From NCBI RefSeq assembly GCF_007570835.1, contig NZ_SUNC01000001.1, positions 744,001-808,000 on the forward strand: a DNA stretch of 64,000 bases, given 5' to 3'. The position numbers were made by a program, and so were the translations under genes. The notes beneath the pieces are model-generated. The model did not search any database and was not told the DNA's origin. It saw nothing but the letters and a program-made list of their open reading frames with translations. Each line of letters begins with the position of its first letter. The stretch's first letter is position 1. Shown here one piece after another: positions 41,941 through 54,293 of this stretch. The DNA comes from Croceicoccus sediminis (GTDB lineage Bacteria > Pseudomonadota > Alphaproteobacteria > Sphingomonadales > Sphingomonadaceae).

Positions 41941-42831
41941 ATGTCCATCCTCGTCGACAAGAATACCAAGGTCATCACCCAGGGTATGACCGGTTCGACC
42001 GGCACCTTTCACACCGAACAGGCGCTGGCCTACGGCACGCAGATGGTCGCGGGCGTCACCCCCGGCAAGGGCGGCACGACCCACATCGGCCTGCCCAACT
42101 ACAACACCGTGCACGAAGCCAAGGCCGCGACCGGCGCGACCGCATCGTGCATCTACGTTCCGCCGCCGTTCGCCGCCGATTCGATCCTTGAAGCGATCGA
42201 TGCCGAGATGGAACTGATCGTCGCCATCACCGAAGGCATCCCCGTTCTCGACATGGTCAAGGTGAAGCGAGCCCTGCAGGGTTCGAAGTCGCGCCTGATC
42301 GGTCCGAACTGCCCCGGCGTCCTGACGCCCGGCGAATGCAAGATCGGCATCATGCCCGGTTCGATCTTCTCCAAGGGTTCGGTCGGCGTCGTCAGCCGTT
42401 CGGGCACCCTGACGTACGAAGCCGTGTTCCAGACCACGAACGCAGGCCTTGGCCAGACCACCGCGGTCGGCATCGGCGGCGACCCGGTCAACGGCACGAA
42501 CTTCATCGACGTGCTCGAACTTTTCCTGGCCGACGACGAGACCAAGTCGATCATCATGATCGGTGAAATCGGCGGTTCGGCCGAAGAAGAAGCCGCGCAG
42601 TTCATCAAGGACGAAGCCAAGCGCGGTCGCAAGAAGCCGATGGTCGGCTTCATCGCGGGCCGCACGGCGCCTCCGGGCCGCCGCATGGGCCACGCCGGCG
42701 CCATCGTTTCGGGCGGCCAGGGCGGCGCTGAAGACAAGATCGCGGCGATGGAAGAAGCGGGCATCCGCGTCTCGCCCTCGCCCTCGCTGCTCGGCGAAAC
42801 GCTGAGCGGCCTGCTCAAGGAAATGGCCTAA
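41941..42831 (+). CDS. sucD: succinate-CoA ligase subunit alpha
   Basis: The alpha subunit of succinyl-CoA synthetase, which makes ATP or GTP from succinyl-CoA. [15 protein letters not shown] and the CoA-binding region are N-terminal, and [20 protein letters not shown] is conserved. The phosphorylated His251 lies in [11 protein letters not shown]. The 296-residue length is normal. The partner sucC gene, usually directly upstream, is not in this window. Confidence 0.96.
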   Translation: MSILVDKNTKVITQGMTGSTGTFHTEQALAYGTQMVAGVTPGKGGTTHIGLPNYNTVHEAKAATGATASCIYVPPPFAADSILEAIDAEMELIVAITEGIPVLDMVKVKRALQGSKSRLIGPNCPGVLTPGECKIGIMPGSIFSKGSVGVVSRSGTLTYEAVFQTTNAGLGQTTAVGIGGDPVNGTNFIDVLELFLADDETKSIIMIGEIGGSAEEEAAQFIKDEAKRGRKKPMVGFIAGRTAPPGRRMGHAGAIVSGGQGGAEDKIAAMEEAGIRVSPSPSLLGETLSGLLKEMA

Positions 42832-42838
42832 GCCTTCC

Positions 42839-42893
42839 GGCGGTGGAGCGGCCAGGGAGGGACGGCCGTTCCGCCGCCTCCGGCTCCACCGCC
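42839..42893 (+). other. large hairpin between sucD and sucA
   Basis: GGCGGTGGAGC (42839-42849) pairs perfectly with GCTCCACCGCC (42883-42893). A second stem, CGGCC/GGCCG, lies in the loop. It starts 8 bp after the sucD stop. It lacks a T run, so it may set mRNA stability or partial read-through between sucD and sucA instead of ending transcription. Confidence 0.6.
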
Positions 42894-42942
42894 AATATTA
42901 CACCTGTGCCGGAACAATCCGGCCAGATGCGGGTGACTGAAA

Positions 42943-45774
<2,832 letters not shown>

Positions 45775-45796
45775 GATCGGTAAAGGAAACAAACCG

Positions 45797-47020
45797 ATGA
45801 GCACTGAAGTCAAAGTCCCCGTACTGGGCGAATCGATCTCCGAAGCCACTGTCGGCGAATGGCTGAAAAAGCCCGGCGAAGCGGTTGCGCAGGACGAACC
45901 GATCTGCAGCCTCGAAACCGACAAGGTCGCGATCGACGTCAACTCGCCTACTTCGGGCGTGATGGGCGAACTGATGGTGGCCGAAGGCGATACGGTCGTC
46001 GTCGGCGCGGTCATCACCACGATCGCCGATGGCGCGGGCGCAGGCGACAAGACCGTCTCGCCCCGCAAGGACGAGGATACCTCGGTCCCGTCGCAGTCCA
46101 CCCCTGCCCCGGCAGAAGGCGATGACGCTGTCGTTCTGTCGCCCGCGGTCCGCCGCGCGGTGCTGGAACACGGCATCGACCCCACGACGGTCAAGGGCAC
46201 CGGCAAGGATGGCCGCCTGACCAAGGAAGACGTCCTGGCTGCGGCAGAAGCGAAGAAGAGCGGCGCCGCCCCGGCAGCCGCGCCCGCCCCTGCCGCCGGT
46301 GAGGCGCCTGCCGCATCGGGCCGCAACGTAGAGCGGGTGAAGATGACCCGCCTGCGCCAGACGATCGCAAAGCGTCTGAAGAGCGCGCAGGACACTGCCG
46401 CCCTCCTCACCACCTTCAACGATGTCGACATGACCGCGGTCATGGAAGCGCGGTCGAAGTACAAGGACCTGTTCGCCAAGAAGCACGATGTGCGCCTCGG
46501 CTTCATGGGCTTCTTCACCAAGGCCGCCTGCCTTGCGTTGAAGGACGTGCCCAGCGTCAACGCCCAGATCGAAGGCGACGAAATCCTCTACCACGATTTC
46601 GTCGACGTTTCGGTCGCGGTCTCGGCCCCGAACGGCCTGGTCGTCCCGGTCCTGCGCGATGCCGACAAGAAGGGCTTTGCCCAGATCGAAAAGGACATCG
46701 CCGACTTCGGCAAGCGTGCCAAGGAAGGCGCCCTGACCATGGAAGACATGAAGGGCGGCACCTTCACGATTTCCAACGGCGGCGTTTTCGGATCGCTGAT
46801 GTCGACCCCGATCATCAACCCGCCGCAGAGCGCGGTCCTGGGCCTGCACCGTATCGAGGACCGTCCGGTCGTCGTCGACGGCCAGATCGTGATCCGACCG
46901 ATGATGTACATCGCGCTGTCCTACGACCATCGGATTATCGACGGGCGCGAGGCTGTTACGGCACTGAAGATCATCAAGGAAGCAATCGAGGATCCGACGC
47001 GCCTGCTGATCGACCTTTGA
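45797..47020 (+). CDS. odhB: dihydrolipoyllysine succinyltransferase (E2 of 2-oxoglutarate dehydrogenase)
   Basis: The core acyltransferase of the complex (also called sucB). One lipoyl domain carries Lys43 (ETDKVAID). A Pro/Ala-rich linker leads to the E1/E3-binding domain ([25 protein letters not shown], quoted in parts) and a second Ala/Pro linker. The catalytic domain has His378 and Asp382 in [13 protein letters not shown]. The 407-residue length fits. The ATG at 45797 has AAAGGA upstream. Confidence 0.95.
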   Translation: MSTEVKVPVLGESISEATVGEWLKKPGEAVAQDEPICSLETDKVAIDVNSPTSGVMGELMVAEGDTVVVGAVITTIADGAGAGDKTVSPRKDEDTSVPSQSTPAPAEGDDAVVLSPAVRRAVLEHGIDPTTVKGTGKDGRLTKEDVLAAAEAKKSGAAPAAAPAPAAGEAPAASGRNVERVKMTRLRQTIAKRLKSAQDTAALLTTFNDVDMTAVMEARSKYKDLFAKKHDVRLGFMGFFTKAACLALKDVPSVNAQIEGDEILYHDFVDVSVAVSAPNGLVVPVLRDADKKGFAQIEKDIADFGKRAKEGALTMEDMKGGTFTISNGGVFGSLMSTPIINPPQSAVLGLHRIEDRPVVVDGQIVIRPMMYIALSYDHRIIDGREAVTALKIIKEAIEDPTRLLIDL

Positions 47021-47061
47021 TCGCGCGCCTTCCTTACGCAGCATAAAGACGAGAATAGACA

Positions 47062-48465
47062 ATGGCTGAATTCGACTTCGACGTGATCGTCATCGGCTCC
47101 GGACCCGGCGGCTACGTGGCCGCGATCCGCGCGGCGCAGCTGGGCCTGAAGACGGCCTGTGTGGAAAGCCGCGAGACGCTGGGCGGTACCTGCCTCAATG
47201 TCGGCTGCATTCCGTCAAAGGCGCTGCTCCACGGCTCGGAACTGTTCGAGGAAGCAAAAGACGGCACGCTGGCCAAGTTCGGCGTGAAGATCCCGGCCCC
47301 GGAACTCGACCTGTCCGCTCTGCAGGGTGAGAAGTCGACGGCGGTCAAGGAATTGACCGGCGGCATCGCGTTCCTGTTCAAAAAGAACAAGGTCACCTGG
47401 CTCAAGGGTCTGGGTTCCTTCGTCGACAAGCACACGGTAAAGGTGGGCGAGGAAGAGCATTCTGCCCGCAATATCGTGATCGCCACCGGATCGTCGGTCA
47501 CCCCGCTTCCGGGCGTGGAGATCGACAACGATGCCGGCATCATCGTCGACAGCACCGGCGGCCTTGCGCTCGACCGCGTGCCGAACAAGATGGTCGTCAT
47601 CGGCGGCGGCGTGATCGGGCTTGAACTCGGATCGGTATGGCGCCGCCTTGGCGCAGAAGTCACGGTCGTCGAATTCCTCGATCAGCTCTTGCCCGGCATG
47701 GACGATTCCATCCGCAAGGAAGCGGCCAAGATCTTCAAGAAGCAGGGCATGGAGCTGAAGCTCAGCACCAAGGTGACCGGCGCAGAAGTGAAGGACGGCA
47801 AGGCAACCCTCACCGTCGAACCGTCGAACGGCGGCGATGCCGAGACGATCGAGGCGGACTGCGTCCTTGTCGCCATCGGCCGGAAGCCCAACACCGACGG
47901 TCTGAACCTTGAGGCCATTGGCCTGTCCACCAACCAGCGCGGCCAGATCGAACCCGATCACGACTTCCGCACCAAGGTCGACAGCGTCTGGGCCATCGGC
48001 GACGTCATCCCCGGCCCGATGCTGGCGCACAAGGCCGAGGACGAAGGCATTGCCGTTGCCGAGAATATCGCGGGCGAACACGGCATCGTGAACCACGCCG
48101 TGATCCCCAGTGTCGTCTATACGATGCCCGAAATGGCGGGCGTCGGGCTGACCGAACAGCAGGCGAAGGACGCAGGGCACGAGGTCAAGGTCGGCAACTT
48201 CCCGATGATGGCCAACAGCCGCGCGAAAACCAACCGTGAGCCTGATGGCTTTGTAAAGATCATCGCCGATGCCGAAACCGACCGTGTCCTTGGCGCATGG
48301 TGTATCGCCAGCCTTGCCGGCACGATGATCGCGCAGATCGCGCAGGCCATGGAATTCGGCGCGACGTCGGAAGACATCGCCTACACCTGTCACGCGCACC
48401 CGACGCACTCCGAGGCCGTGAAGGAAGCGGCAATGGCCGTGCGGGGCAAGCCGATCCACATCTGA
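47062..48465 (+). CDS. lpdA: dihydrolipoyl dehydrogenase (E3)
   Basis: The FAD flavoenzyme that reoxidises the lipoyl groups with NAD+. The FAD-binding GSGPGGYVAAIRAAQLG comes first, the redox-active Cys44 and Cys49 are in GGTCLNVGCIPSK, and the NAD site is VIGGGVIGLELGSVW. The C-terminal HAHPTHSEAVKEAA carries the active-site His-Glu. The 467-residue length is normal. It ends the 2-oxoglutarate dehydrogenase gene set and is followed by an intrinsic terminator. Confidence 0.97.
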   Translation: MAEFDFDVIVIGSGPGGYVAAIRAAQLGLKTACVESRETLGGTCLNVGCIPSKALLHGSELFEEAKDGTLAKFGVKIPAPELDLSALQGEKSTAVKELTGGIAFLFKKNKVTWLKGLGSFVDKHTVKVGEEEHSARNIVIATGSSVTPLPGVEIDNDAGIIVDSTGGLALDRVPNKMVVIGGGVIGLELGSVWRRLGAEVTVVEFLDQLLPGMDDSIRKEAAKIFKKQGMELKLSTKVTGAEVKDGKATLTVEPSNGGDAETIEADCVLVAIGRKPNTDGLNLEAIGLSTNQRGQIEPDHDFRTKVDSVWAIGDVIPGPMLAHKAEDEGIAVAENIAGEHGIVNHAVIPSVVYTMPEMAGVGLTEQQAKDAGHEVKVGNFPMMANSRAKTNREPDGFVKIIADAETDRVLGAWCIASLAGTMIAQIAQAMEFGATSEDIAYTCHAHPTHSEAVKEAAMAVRGKPIHI

Positions 48466-48491
48466 TCCTTTCGCGGGATTTGACGAAATAG

Positions 48492-48526
48492 CCCTCCGCC
48501 CGCAGACATGCGGCCGGAGGGTTTTT
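48492..48526 (+). terminator. terminator after lpdA whose 3' arm is the next gene's ribosome-binding site
   Basis: CCCTCCG (48492-48498), CCGCA (48500-48504), loop GACA, TGCGG (48509-48513), CGGAGGG (48515-48521) and TTTTT (48522-48526) form a classic intrinsic terminator with one internal C-C mismatch. The ATG of the PepSY gene follows at 48528. GGAGGG in the descending arm is at the correct distance to be its Shine-Dalgarno sequence, so folding would both end transcription and hide the site. Confidence 0.88.
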
Positions 48527-48527
48527 C

Positions 48528-49220
48528 ATGTCTCAGAAAACGATGCGCCTGTTCGCCAAGTGGCACATCTGGCTTGCCTGGCTGGCGGGCGTGCCGCTGC
48601 TCATGTGGACAGTCAGCGGCCTCGTCATGGTGGCAAAGCCGATCGAGGAAGTGCGAGGCAGTCACCTGCTGAAAAACACCGAGAAACGCGCCATACCGCC
48701 CGGCCACCTCGCCCGCATGCTGATCGAGGGTGAGGACCGCCCGGTGGAGCTGCGCACGCGGATGCAGGGCAATTCGGCGATTACCAGCGCAATCTATGCC
48801 GATGGCAAGGTCGAACGCTATTTCGCGCGCTCCGGCGCGCCGGTTCCCGAAATCGACGTGGCCGCCGCCCGAACGATCGTCGCGATGGAAATCGACGGCG
48901 GTGACGAAGTGAGCGAAATACGCTTCTTCGCGCCTGACGAGGTACCGCTCGATTTCCGCCGCCCGATTCCGGTCTGGCAGGTCGTTCTGAAGGACGGCAC
49001 CCATGTCTATGTCGGGCGCGACAGCGGCGCGATCGAGGCGGTTCGCACGCGTTGGTGGCGCCTGTTCGATTTCATGTGGGGCCTGCATATCATGGACCTT
49101 GAAGAGCGCGAGGACACGCACCATCCGATCCTTGTCGCCTTCGCGGCGCTTAGCGTGGTCTTTAGCCTGATCGGCATCGTCCTGATGTTCCGCCGCCGCA
49201 AATCCCGCGTCACCGCGTGA
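48528..49220 (+). CDS. PepSY domain membrane protein
   Basis: A 230-residue inner-membrane protein. An N-terminal helix (IWLAWLAGVPLLMWTVSGLVM) and a C-terminal one (ILVAFAALSVVFSLIGIVLMF) flank a periplasmic PepSY-like region with VWQVVLKDGTHVYVGRDSGAI. The RWWRLFDFMWGLHIMD block before the last helix is typical of PepSY-TM proteins tied to iron uptake or reductase systems. The function is unknown. Its ribosome-binding site lies in the lpdA terminator, and its stop overlaps the next start. Confidence 0.82.
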   Translation: MSQKTMRLFAKWHIWLAWLAGVPLLMWTVSGLVMVAKPIEEVRGSHLLKNTEKRAIPPGHLARMLIEGEDRPVELRTRMQGNSAITSAIYADGKVERYFARSGAPVPEIDVAAARTIVAMEIDGGDEVSEIRFFAPDEVPLDFRRPIPVWQVVLKDGTHVYVGRDSGAIEAVRTRWWRLFDFMWGLHIMDLEEREDTHHPILVAFAALSVVFSLIGIVLMFRRRKSRVTA

Positions 49221-49861
49221 TGGACATGCTGGCCGCCTTTCCGTGGTTCGAAATGCTGGGGACGTTCGTCTTCGCGCTGTCGGGCGCAATCGTCGCAGCG
49301 CACTTGCGCCAGACGATGGTGACGGTCTGCTTTTTCGCGTTTGTTACCGGCGTTGGCGGTGGATCGGTTCGCGATGTCATGCTGGGGCAGGAAGCGTTCT
49401 GGATCGCCGATCCCTATACCTTGCCGGTGGTTCTGATCGCCGCGCTTCTGGCATGGTTCAGCCCCGTGCGATGGTGGCAGGGGCGGCTTCTGGAATGGGC
49501 CGACGCCGTCGGGCTCGCCGCCTTTGCCGCGCTGGGCACGGCAAAGGCGCTGTCGTTCGGAGTCGCACCACTATCGGCCGTGGTGCTGGGGGTCGTGACG
49601 GGCTGCGTCGGCGGCATCATCCGCGATGTCGTTGCGGGCGTGCCGTCGATCCTGATGCGGCCGGAACTCTACGTGACGGCGGCGGCGCTATCTGCGCTTA
49701 CCGCGACGGTGCTGCTGATGCTCGACGTGCCGCGCGCACCGGCGCTGGCCGTGGCGACGGTGCTGGGCCTCGCGCTGCGCGGAGCCGCCCTGATCTGGCG
49801 GATCGAGCTGCCGGCCTATTCAAGGCACGGCAGCGATCCCGATCATCCGACCAGCGCATAG
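49217..49861 (+). CDS. TRIC/UPF0126 family membrane protein
   Basis: A prokaryotic relative of trimeric intracellular cation channels, 214 residues, with about seven helices in two repeats. GTFVFALSGAIVAAHLR and GTGVGGGSVRDV-like segments (here VTGVGGGSVRDVMLG) mark the first repeat. VTGCVGGIIRDVVAG and PELYVTAAAL mark the second. Potassium transport is likely from structures of homologues. The start is the GTG at 49217 or the ATG at 49220, overlapping the PepSY stop. It converges with the next gene with a 19-bp overlap. Confidence 0.88.
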   Translation: MMDMLAAFPWFEMLGTFVFALSGAIVAAHLRQTMVTVCFFAFVTGVGGGSVRDVMLGQEAFWIADPYTLPVVLIAALLAWFSPVRWWQGRLLEWADAVGLAAFAALGTAKALSFGVAPLSAVVLGVVTGCVGGIIRDVVAGVPSILMRPELYVTAAALSALTATVLLMLDVPRAPALAVATVLGLALRGAALIWRIELPAYSRHGSDPDHPTSA

Positions 49862-50634
49862 TCCGGACCGTCGGCCGTTTCATAGCGGTCGTCGGCCTCT
49901 CCGCGTTCCCAGGTCCTGCTTTCGTCGTCGGCCTCGGCGTCCTGCTCGACAGGCGCCGGAGTGGAGCCCTGATCAATTCGGGCACGGGCGTCAGCGTAGT
50001 AGTCGTCGCCATAGCGGCTGTCGCGTGCCGGACGGACCGTCTCGTCGGCGCGGCCATAGCTGCGCGATCCGATTTCGATATCGATGTCCCGCACGCGCCC
50101 ACTGGCGTCGATCTCGCAGTCGAAGCGGCCGCCATTTGCCAGATCGCCTTCGACACGCCAACCGCTCGCGTCCCGCTCAGCCGTATCGACGCTGCGCACA
50201 CGCTCGCTGCGCTCGACCTCGTCGACACATTCCTCGATCGCACCCTCGATGCCGCGGCGCGAATTGTCGGCGTACCGGCGATCGTCATAGCGGCTATCGT
50301 AAGGGCGGCGGCTGTCGCGGTCGTAATCGCGATAGCGATAGTCGTCGTCCCGGCGCTCACGATACTTGCGCTCCTGGGCGTTCTCCGCCGCCTTGGCGAT
50401 GGCAACGACCCCACCCAGGATCAGGATGCCAGCAAGAACATCGCCTCCGTCGACCCGGTTACGGTGCCAGCGGCGATGATGCCTCCACCCATGGGCCGTC
50501 TCGTCCTCGATGGTCCACATCCCCTGCGGGGCGTTGGCAGAGGGCGTAATCGGCGCGGCCTGTACCGGCACGGCCATCGAAGAAGCCCCCAAAAGGGCAG
50601 CAGCCCCGGCAGCAGAACGGAAGAAATTTTTCAT
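49843..50634 (-). CDS. exported Arg/Tyr/Asp-rich protein, paralogue A
   Basis: A 263-residue protein with a signal peptide (AAGAAALLGASSMAVPVQA). A hydrophobic glycine-rich patch GDVLAGILILGGVVAIAKAA is followed by a low-complexity Arg/Asp/Tyr stretch (YRERRDDDYRYRDYD). A C-terminal domain runs from EECVDEVE through SGWRVEGDL to RFDCEIDASGRVRDIDIE, with an acidic tail. The next minus-strand gene upstream has the same three parts, so they are tandem paralogues. No characterised family is recognised. Confidence 0.78.
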   Translation of the reverse strand: MKNFFRSAAGAAALLGASSMAVPVQAAPITPSANAPQGMWTIEDETAHGWRHHRRWHRNRVDGGDVLAGILILGGVVAIAKAAENAQERKYRERRDDDYRYRDYDRDSRRPYDSRYDDRRYADNSRRGIEGAIEECVDEVERSERVRSVDTAERDASGWRVEGDLANGGRFDCEIDASGRVRDIDIEIGSRSYGRADETVRPARDSRYGDDYYADARARIDQGSTPAPVEQDAEADDESRTWERGEADDRYETADGPDYALVG

Positions 50635-50738
50635 GGTTTGCGATCCCTGAATACCGGAGACCCGAAGCCGAGTCCCTGACACTGTACGCCAATCTAGGTC
50701 CGAATGTCTTTCCGGTCCCTGAACCGCAGATAAACGAA

Positions 50739-50771
50739 GGGCCCGGCAGGAAGGGGTTCACCGCCGGGCCC
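50739..50771 (-). terminator. terminator after paralogue B
   Basis: GGGCCCGGC (50739-50747) pairs perfectly with GCCGGGCCC (50763-50771) around a 15-nt loop. On the minus strand it is followed by TTCGTTTA. It separates the two paralogous genes. Confidence 0.7.
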
Positions 50772-50806
50772 AACGTGGGCATCAGTTGTCATTGCTGGCA
50801 GGAGGA

Positions 50807-51397
50807 TCAGCGCAGACCGCGGATGCCGGAGTAATCGATGTCGCGAATGCGGCCATACTTGATGTCGCAAGTGAACTTGCCGCTGTCCCAGCCCCGCATG
50901 GAATTGTTCCAACCGCGGTAATCGCGGCCCCAACCGCGACCATAGTTGCCGCCACGGTAACCGCTGTCGACGGCAATGCGGCCCTTCACGCGGTAACCGC
51001 CCTTCTTGCGATCGACATCACGGATGTCCGTCACCTTGGCGCGGGCAAAGCCATAGCGACGCGCATCACGCTCTGCGGCGCGGACGCACCGCTCTACCGA
51101 TGCGCGGGCGTTGTTGCGGCGGTCGTTATAACCGTGGCGGTCATAATCGCGGTAACGGCCATCGCGATAACGACCGTCGCGGTAATCGCGGTCGTAGTAA
51201 TAGTCGCGGTTCTTGTCCTTGCTGGCGGCGCTGGCGATGGCGGCGATACCGCCAATGATCAGGGCCCCTGCAATGACGTCGCCAGCATCGATACCGTCGC
51301 GCTCATAGCGGTCGCGGGCCATGGCGGGGCTGGCCGAGGCAAGAGCCATCGCGCCGGCCGCAGTAGAGCCAATGATGGCTTTAGAAAGAGTGTTCAT
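50807..51397 (-). CDS. exported Arg/Tyr/Asp-rich protein, paralogue B
   Basis: A 196-residue protein with a signal peptide (TAAGAMALASASPAMA). GDVIAGALIIGGIAAIASAA matches paralogue A position by position. It is followed by a YRD-repeat stretch (DYRDGRYRDGRYRDYD) encoded by repeated DNA at about 51125-51200. The C-terminal landmarks VERCVRAAERDARR, VTDIRDVD, GGYRVKG and KFTCDIKYGRIRDID also match. The Arg/Tyr-rich part suggests binding to nucleic acid, heme or acidic polymer, but nothing supports a choice. Confidence 0.8.
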   Translation of the reverse strand: MNTLSKAIIGSTAAGAMALASASPAMARDRYERDGIDAGDVIAGALIIGGIAAIASAASKDKNRDYYYDRDYRDGRYRDGRYRDYDRHGYNDRRNNARASVERCVRAAERDARRYGFARAKVTDIRDVDRKKGGYRVKGRIAVDSGYRGGNYGRGWGRDYRGWNNSMRGWDSGKFTCDIKYGRIRDIDYSGIRGLR

Positions 51398-51533
51398 CGG
51401 TGCGATCCTTAGTCCTGACCGGACGGAATAGCCCGGACGAGACTCTGGATAGCAATGAGGCCATGATGTGATCCTGAATTCGAGTTACAGCCTTTGTTCA
51501 GAAAAAAGGTGAGTTTGATGAATGCGCAGCCCC

Positions 51534-51572
51534 AAAAGAAAAGGCGCCGGTTGCGTGACTGCAACCGGCGCC
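51534..51572 (-). terminator. terminator of the rpoA-rplQ unit
   Basis: GGCGCCGGTTGC (51543-51554) pairs perfectly with GCAACCGGCGCC (51561-51572) around a 6-nt loop; on the minus strand TTTTCTTTT follows. It lies 27 bp beyond the rplQ stop and ends the ribosomal cluster. Confidence 0.92.
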
Positions 51573-51598
51573 CTTCTGGCTGACAAAGATGCCTGAAA

Positions 51599-52021
51599 TC
51601 AGGCTTCTTCGAATTCTTCTTCGTCGCTCATGACCGGACCGGAATCCTGGCCCTTGGCATCGACGTCGCGGTCGACCAGCTCGATGATAGCGACCGGAGC
51701 GGCGTCCGAAGCGCGGATGCCGGCCTTGATGATGCGGGTGTAGCCGCCGTCACGATCCTTGTAGCGTTCTGCAAGGACGTCGAACAGCTTGGCCAGCTGC
51801 GCATCGTCGAGCAGCTTCGAGTTTGCTAGGCGGCGGTTCGAGAGACCACCGCGCTTGGCGAGCGTGATCAGCTTCTCGACGTAGGGACGCAGTTCGCGAG
51901 CCTTCGGCGTGGTGGTCTTGATCTGCTCATGCTTGATGAGGGCTGCCGCCATGTTGCGCAGGAGGGCCTTGCGGTGGCCGGTCTTACGCTGGAGCTTACG
52001 CCCACCCATCTTGTGACGCAT
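51599..52021 (-). CDS. rplQ: 50S ribosomal protein L17
   Basis: The 140-residue L17 protein, starting [23 protein letters not shown], which is highly conserved. It has an acidic C-terminal tail ([10 protein letters not shown]). It is the last gene of the cluster. The 261-bp gap to rpoA is long for this pair and holds three hairpins (GTCCG/CGGAC at 52039-52055, CGGGAA/TTCCCG at 52055-52071, GGTGCC/GGCACC at 52128-52150) that may process or attenuate the message. Confidence 0.97.
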   Translation of the reverse strand: MRHKMGGRKLQRKTGHRKALLRNMAAALIKHEQIKTTTPKARELRPYVEKLITLAKRGGLSNRRLANSKLLDDAQLAKLFDVLAERYKDRDGGYTRIIKAGIRASDAAPVAIIELVDRDVDAKGQDSGPVMSDEEEFEEA

Positions 52022-52282
52022 TGTCTTTTCCTTCTTCTGTCCGACCCTTCCGGACGGGAAACCGGTTCCCGCTTTCCCTGAAGGGATCGGTCGTTCGTTA
52101 GGGGCCCGTATGAGGTAACCCGTACCCGGTGCCCGTTAGCGGTCGGCACCTTCACCGTAAAACCAGGCGGCTCATTCACATTCCGGGGCGCCGAAGGCGA
52201 CACCCGCAAGGCCGAACGGCCGCCCGAGCTTATGCGAGGAAGCCAAGCGGCCCGGATGGGACGCGCCCGGCGCTTGAGGGCC

Positions 52283-53338
52283 TTAACCCAGCAATTCCTG
52301 TTCGAGCTTCTTGGCCATCTCTTCGATGTTCTCCGGCGGCCAGCCGGGGATGTCCATGCCGAGGCGCAGGCCCATTGAGGAAAGGACTTCCTTGATCTCG
52401 TTGAGCGACTTGCGGCCGAAGTTCGGCGTACGGAGCATCTCGGCCTCGGTCTTCTGGACCAGGTCGCCGATGTAGATGATGTTGTCGTTCTTGAGGCAGT
52501 TTGCCGAACGGACCGACAGTTCCAGCTCGTCGACCTTCTTGAGAAGGTAACGGTTGAGCTGGTTCGCATCGCTCTCTTCCGGGGCCGCGGCAACGCCGGC
52601 GACCTGCGGTGCGCCCTGCGGAATGCCTTCCTCGAAGTGGACGAACAGAGCCAGCTGGTCCTGCAGGATCCGCGCTGCGTAGGCAACGGCGTCTTCCGGC
52701 GTGACCGTGCCGTCGGTTTCGACGGTCAGCGACAGCTTGTCGTAGTCCAGTTCCTGGCCAACGCGAGCGTTCTCGACCTTGTAGGAAACCTGGCGGACCG
52801 GCGAATAGAGCGAATCGACCGGGATCAGACCGATCGGCGCGTCAGCCATGCGGTTCTGGACGGCCGGGACGTAACCCTTGCCGGCGTCGGCGGTCAGCTC
52901 CATGTTGAGCGTCGCACCTTCGTCGAGGTGGCAGATCACGAGGTCCTTGTTCATGACCTCGATGTCGCCCGAAACCTGGATATCGCCAGCCTTCACTTGG
53001 GCAGGGCCGGTAGCCGAAAGGTTCAGGCGCTTCATGCCTTCGCCTTCCATCTTCAGCGCGACCTGCTTGATGTTGAGGACGATGTCGGTGATGTCTTCAC
53101 GAACGCCTGCAAGCGAGCTGAACTCGTGCAGGACGTTGTCGATCTTGATCGACGTGATCGCGGCGCCCTGCAGCGAGGACAGCAGCACGCGGCGCAGAGC
53201 ATTGCCGAGCGTCAGGCCAAAGCCGCGCTCGAGCGGTTCGGCAACGAAAGTCGCGCGCAGCTTGGCATCGCCCTGCGACTTTATCTCGAGGCCGTTGGGC
53301 TTCTTAAGTTCCTGCCAGTTCTTGATATTGACAGACAT
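52283..53338 (-). CDS. rpoA: DNA-directed RNA polymerase subunit alpha
   Basis: The 351-residue alpha subunit that nucleates RNA polymerase assembly. The N-terminal dimerisation domain contains [20 protein letters not shown]. After a linker, the C-terminal domain has [23 protein letters not shown] and [21 protein letters not shown], which contact the DNA UP element and activators. It sits in its usual place between rpsK and rplQ; the usual rpsD is absent, as is normal in alphaproteobacteria. Confidence 0.98.
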   Translation of the reverse strand: MSVNIKNWQELKKPNGLEIKSQGDAKLRATFVAEPLERGFGLTLGNALRRVLLSSLQGAAITSIKIDNVLHEFSSLAGVREDITDIVLNIKQVALKMEGEGMKRLNLSATGPAQVKAGDIQVSGDIEVMNKDLVICHLDEGATLNMELTADAGKGYVPAVQNRMADAPIGLIPVDSLYSPVRQVSYKVENARVGQELDYDKLSLTVETDGTVTPEDAVAYAARILQDQLALFVHFEEGIPQGAPQVAGVAAAPEESDANQLNRYLLKKVDELELSVRSANCLKNDNIIYIGDLVQKTEAEMLRTPNFGRKSLNEIKEVLSSMGLRLGMDIPGWPPENIEEMAKKLEQELLG

Positions 53339-53477
53339 GGACTTCCCCTAGGGTTTGTCGGTTCTTATCCGGGGTGCGTATGGAGGGAATACGCCTTCCC
53401 CACAGTATCGATCCGAAGTGGGCGAGTGCGGGTGGACGGACCGTGGATCCTTCGGCCCGTCCCTCGCCCTTTTCAGA

Positions 53478-53867
53478 TCAGACGCGGCGGCGCTTGGACG
53501 GACGCACACCGTTATGCGGGATCGGGGTCACGTCGCGGATCGAGGTGATGGTGAAACCCACCGCCTGCAGCGCGCGAAGTGCGCTTTCGCGGCCCGAACC
53601 CGGGCCTTTAACTTCGACTTCGAGCGTACGGACGCCGTGTTCGGCAGCCTTCTTGCCCGCATCGTCCGCCGCGACCTGCGCAGCGTAAGGGGTCGACTTG
53701 CGGCTACCCTTGAAGCCCATCATGCCTGCGCTGGACCAGCTGATCGCATTGCCCTGTGCATCGGTGATGGTGATCATGGTGTTGTTGAAGCTGGCGTTCA
53801 CGTGAGCGACGCCGCTGGAAATGTTCTTGCGTTCGCGGCGCCGAATGCGCTGGGGTTCGCGTGCCAT
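53478..53867 (-). CDS. rpsK: 30S ribosomal protein S11
   Basis: The 129-residue S11 protein of the platform of the small subunit. [18 protein letters not shown] and [13 protein letters not shown] are signature segments, and the Arg-rich end is [11 protein letters not shown]. It follows rpsM after 57 bp and precedes rpoA after 139 bp. Confidence 0.98.
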   Translation of the reverse strand: MAREPQRIRRRERKNISSGVAHVNASFNNTMITITDAQGNAISWSSAGMMGFKGSRKSTPYAAQVAADDAGKKAAEHGVRTLEVEVKGPGSGRESALRALQAVGFTITSIRDVTPIPHNGVRPSKRRRV

Positions 53868-53924
53868 TGTCTTGGTTCCTGTATCCTGAAGGAAGGGTCA
53901 GCCTGCTGCCTGAAAGGCGCGGGC

Positions 53925-54293
53925 TTACTTCTTCTTGCCGGCGATCGGCTTTGCCTTGCCCTTGCGGGTGCGCGCATTGGTGTGCGTGCGCTGACCGCGG
54001 ACGGGAAGGCCCTTGCGGTGACGCAGGCCGCGATAGCAGGCCAGGTCCATGAGGCGCTTGATGTTCATCGCGTGTTCGCGACGAAGGTCACCTTCGACGA
54101 GGTATTCGGCGTCGATCGCTTCGCGGATCTGCAGCACTTCCTGGTCGGTGAGGTCCTGGACACGGCGGGCATGATCGATGCCCAGCTTGTCGGCGATATC
54201 CTTGGCCGACTTCGGGCCGATACCGTGGATGTAGGTGAGCGCAATAATAACGCGCTTGTTGGTGGGGATGTTTACCCCGGCAATACGAGCCAC
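53925..54293 (-). CDS. rpsM: 30S ribosomal protein S13
   Basis: The 122-residue S13 protein of the small-subunit head. [14 protein letters not shown] and the C-terminal [22 protein letters not shown] are diagnostic. It starts a separate block because gdhA and an SRPBCC gene lie between it and adk. A candidate promoter and structured leader precede it. Confidence 0.98.
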   Translation of the reverse strand: MARIAGVNIPTNKRVIIALTYIHGIGPKSAKDIADKLGIDHARRVQDLTDQEVLQIREAIDAEYLVEGDLRREHAMNIKRLMDLACYRGLRHRKGLPVRGQRTHTNARTRKGKAKPIAGKKK

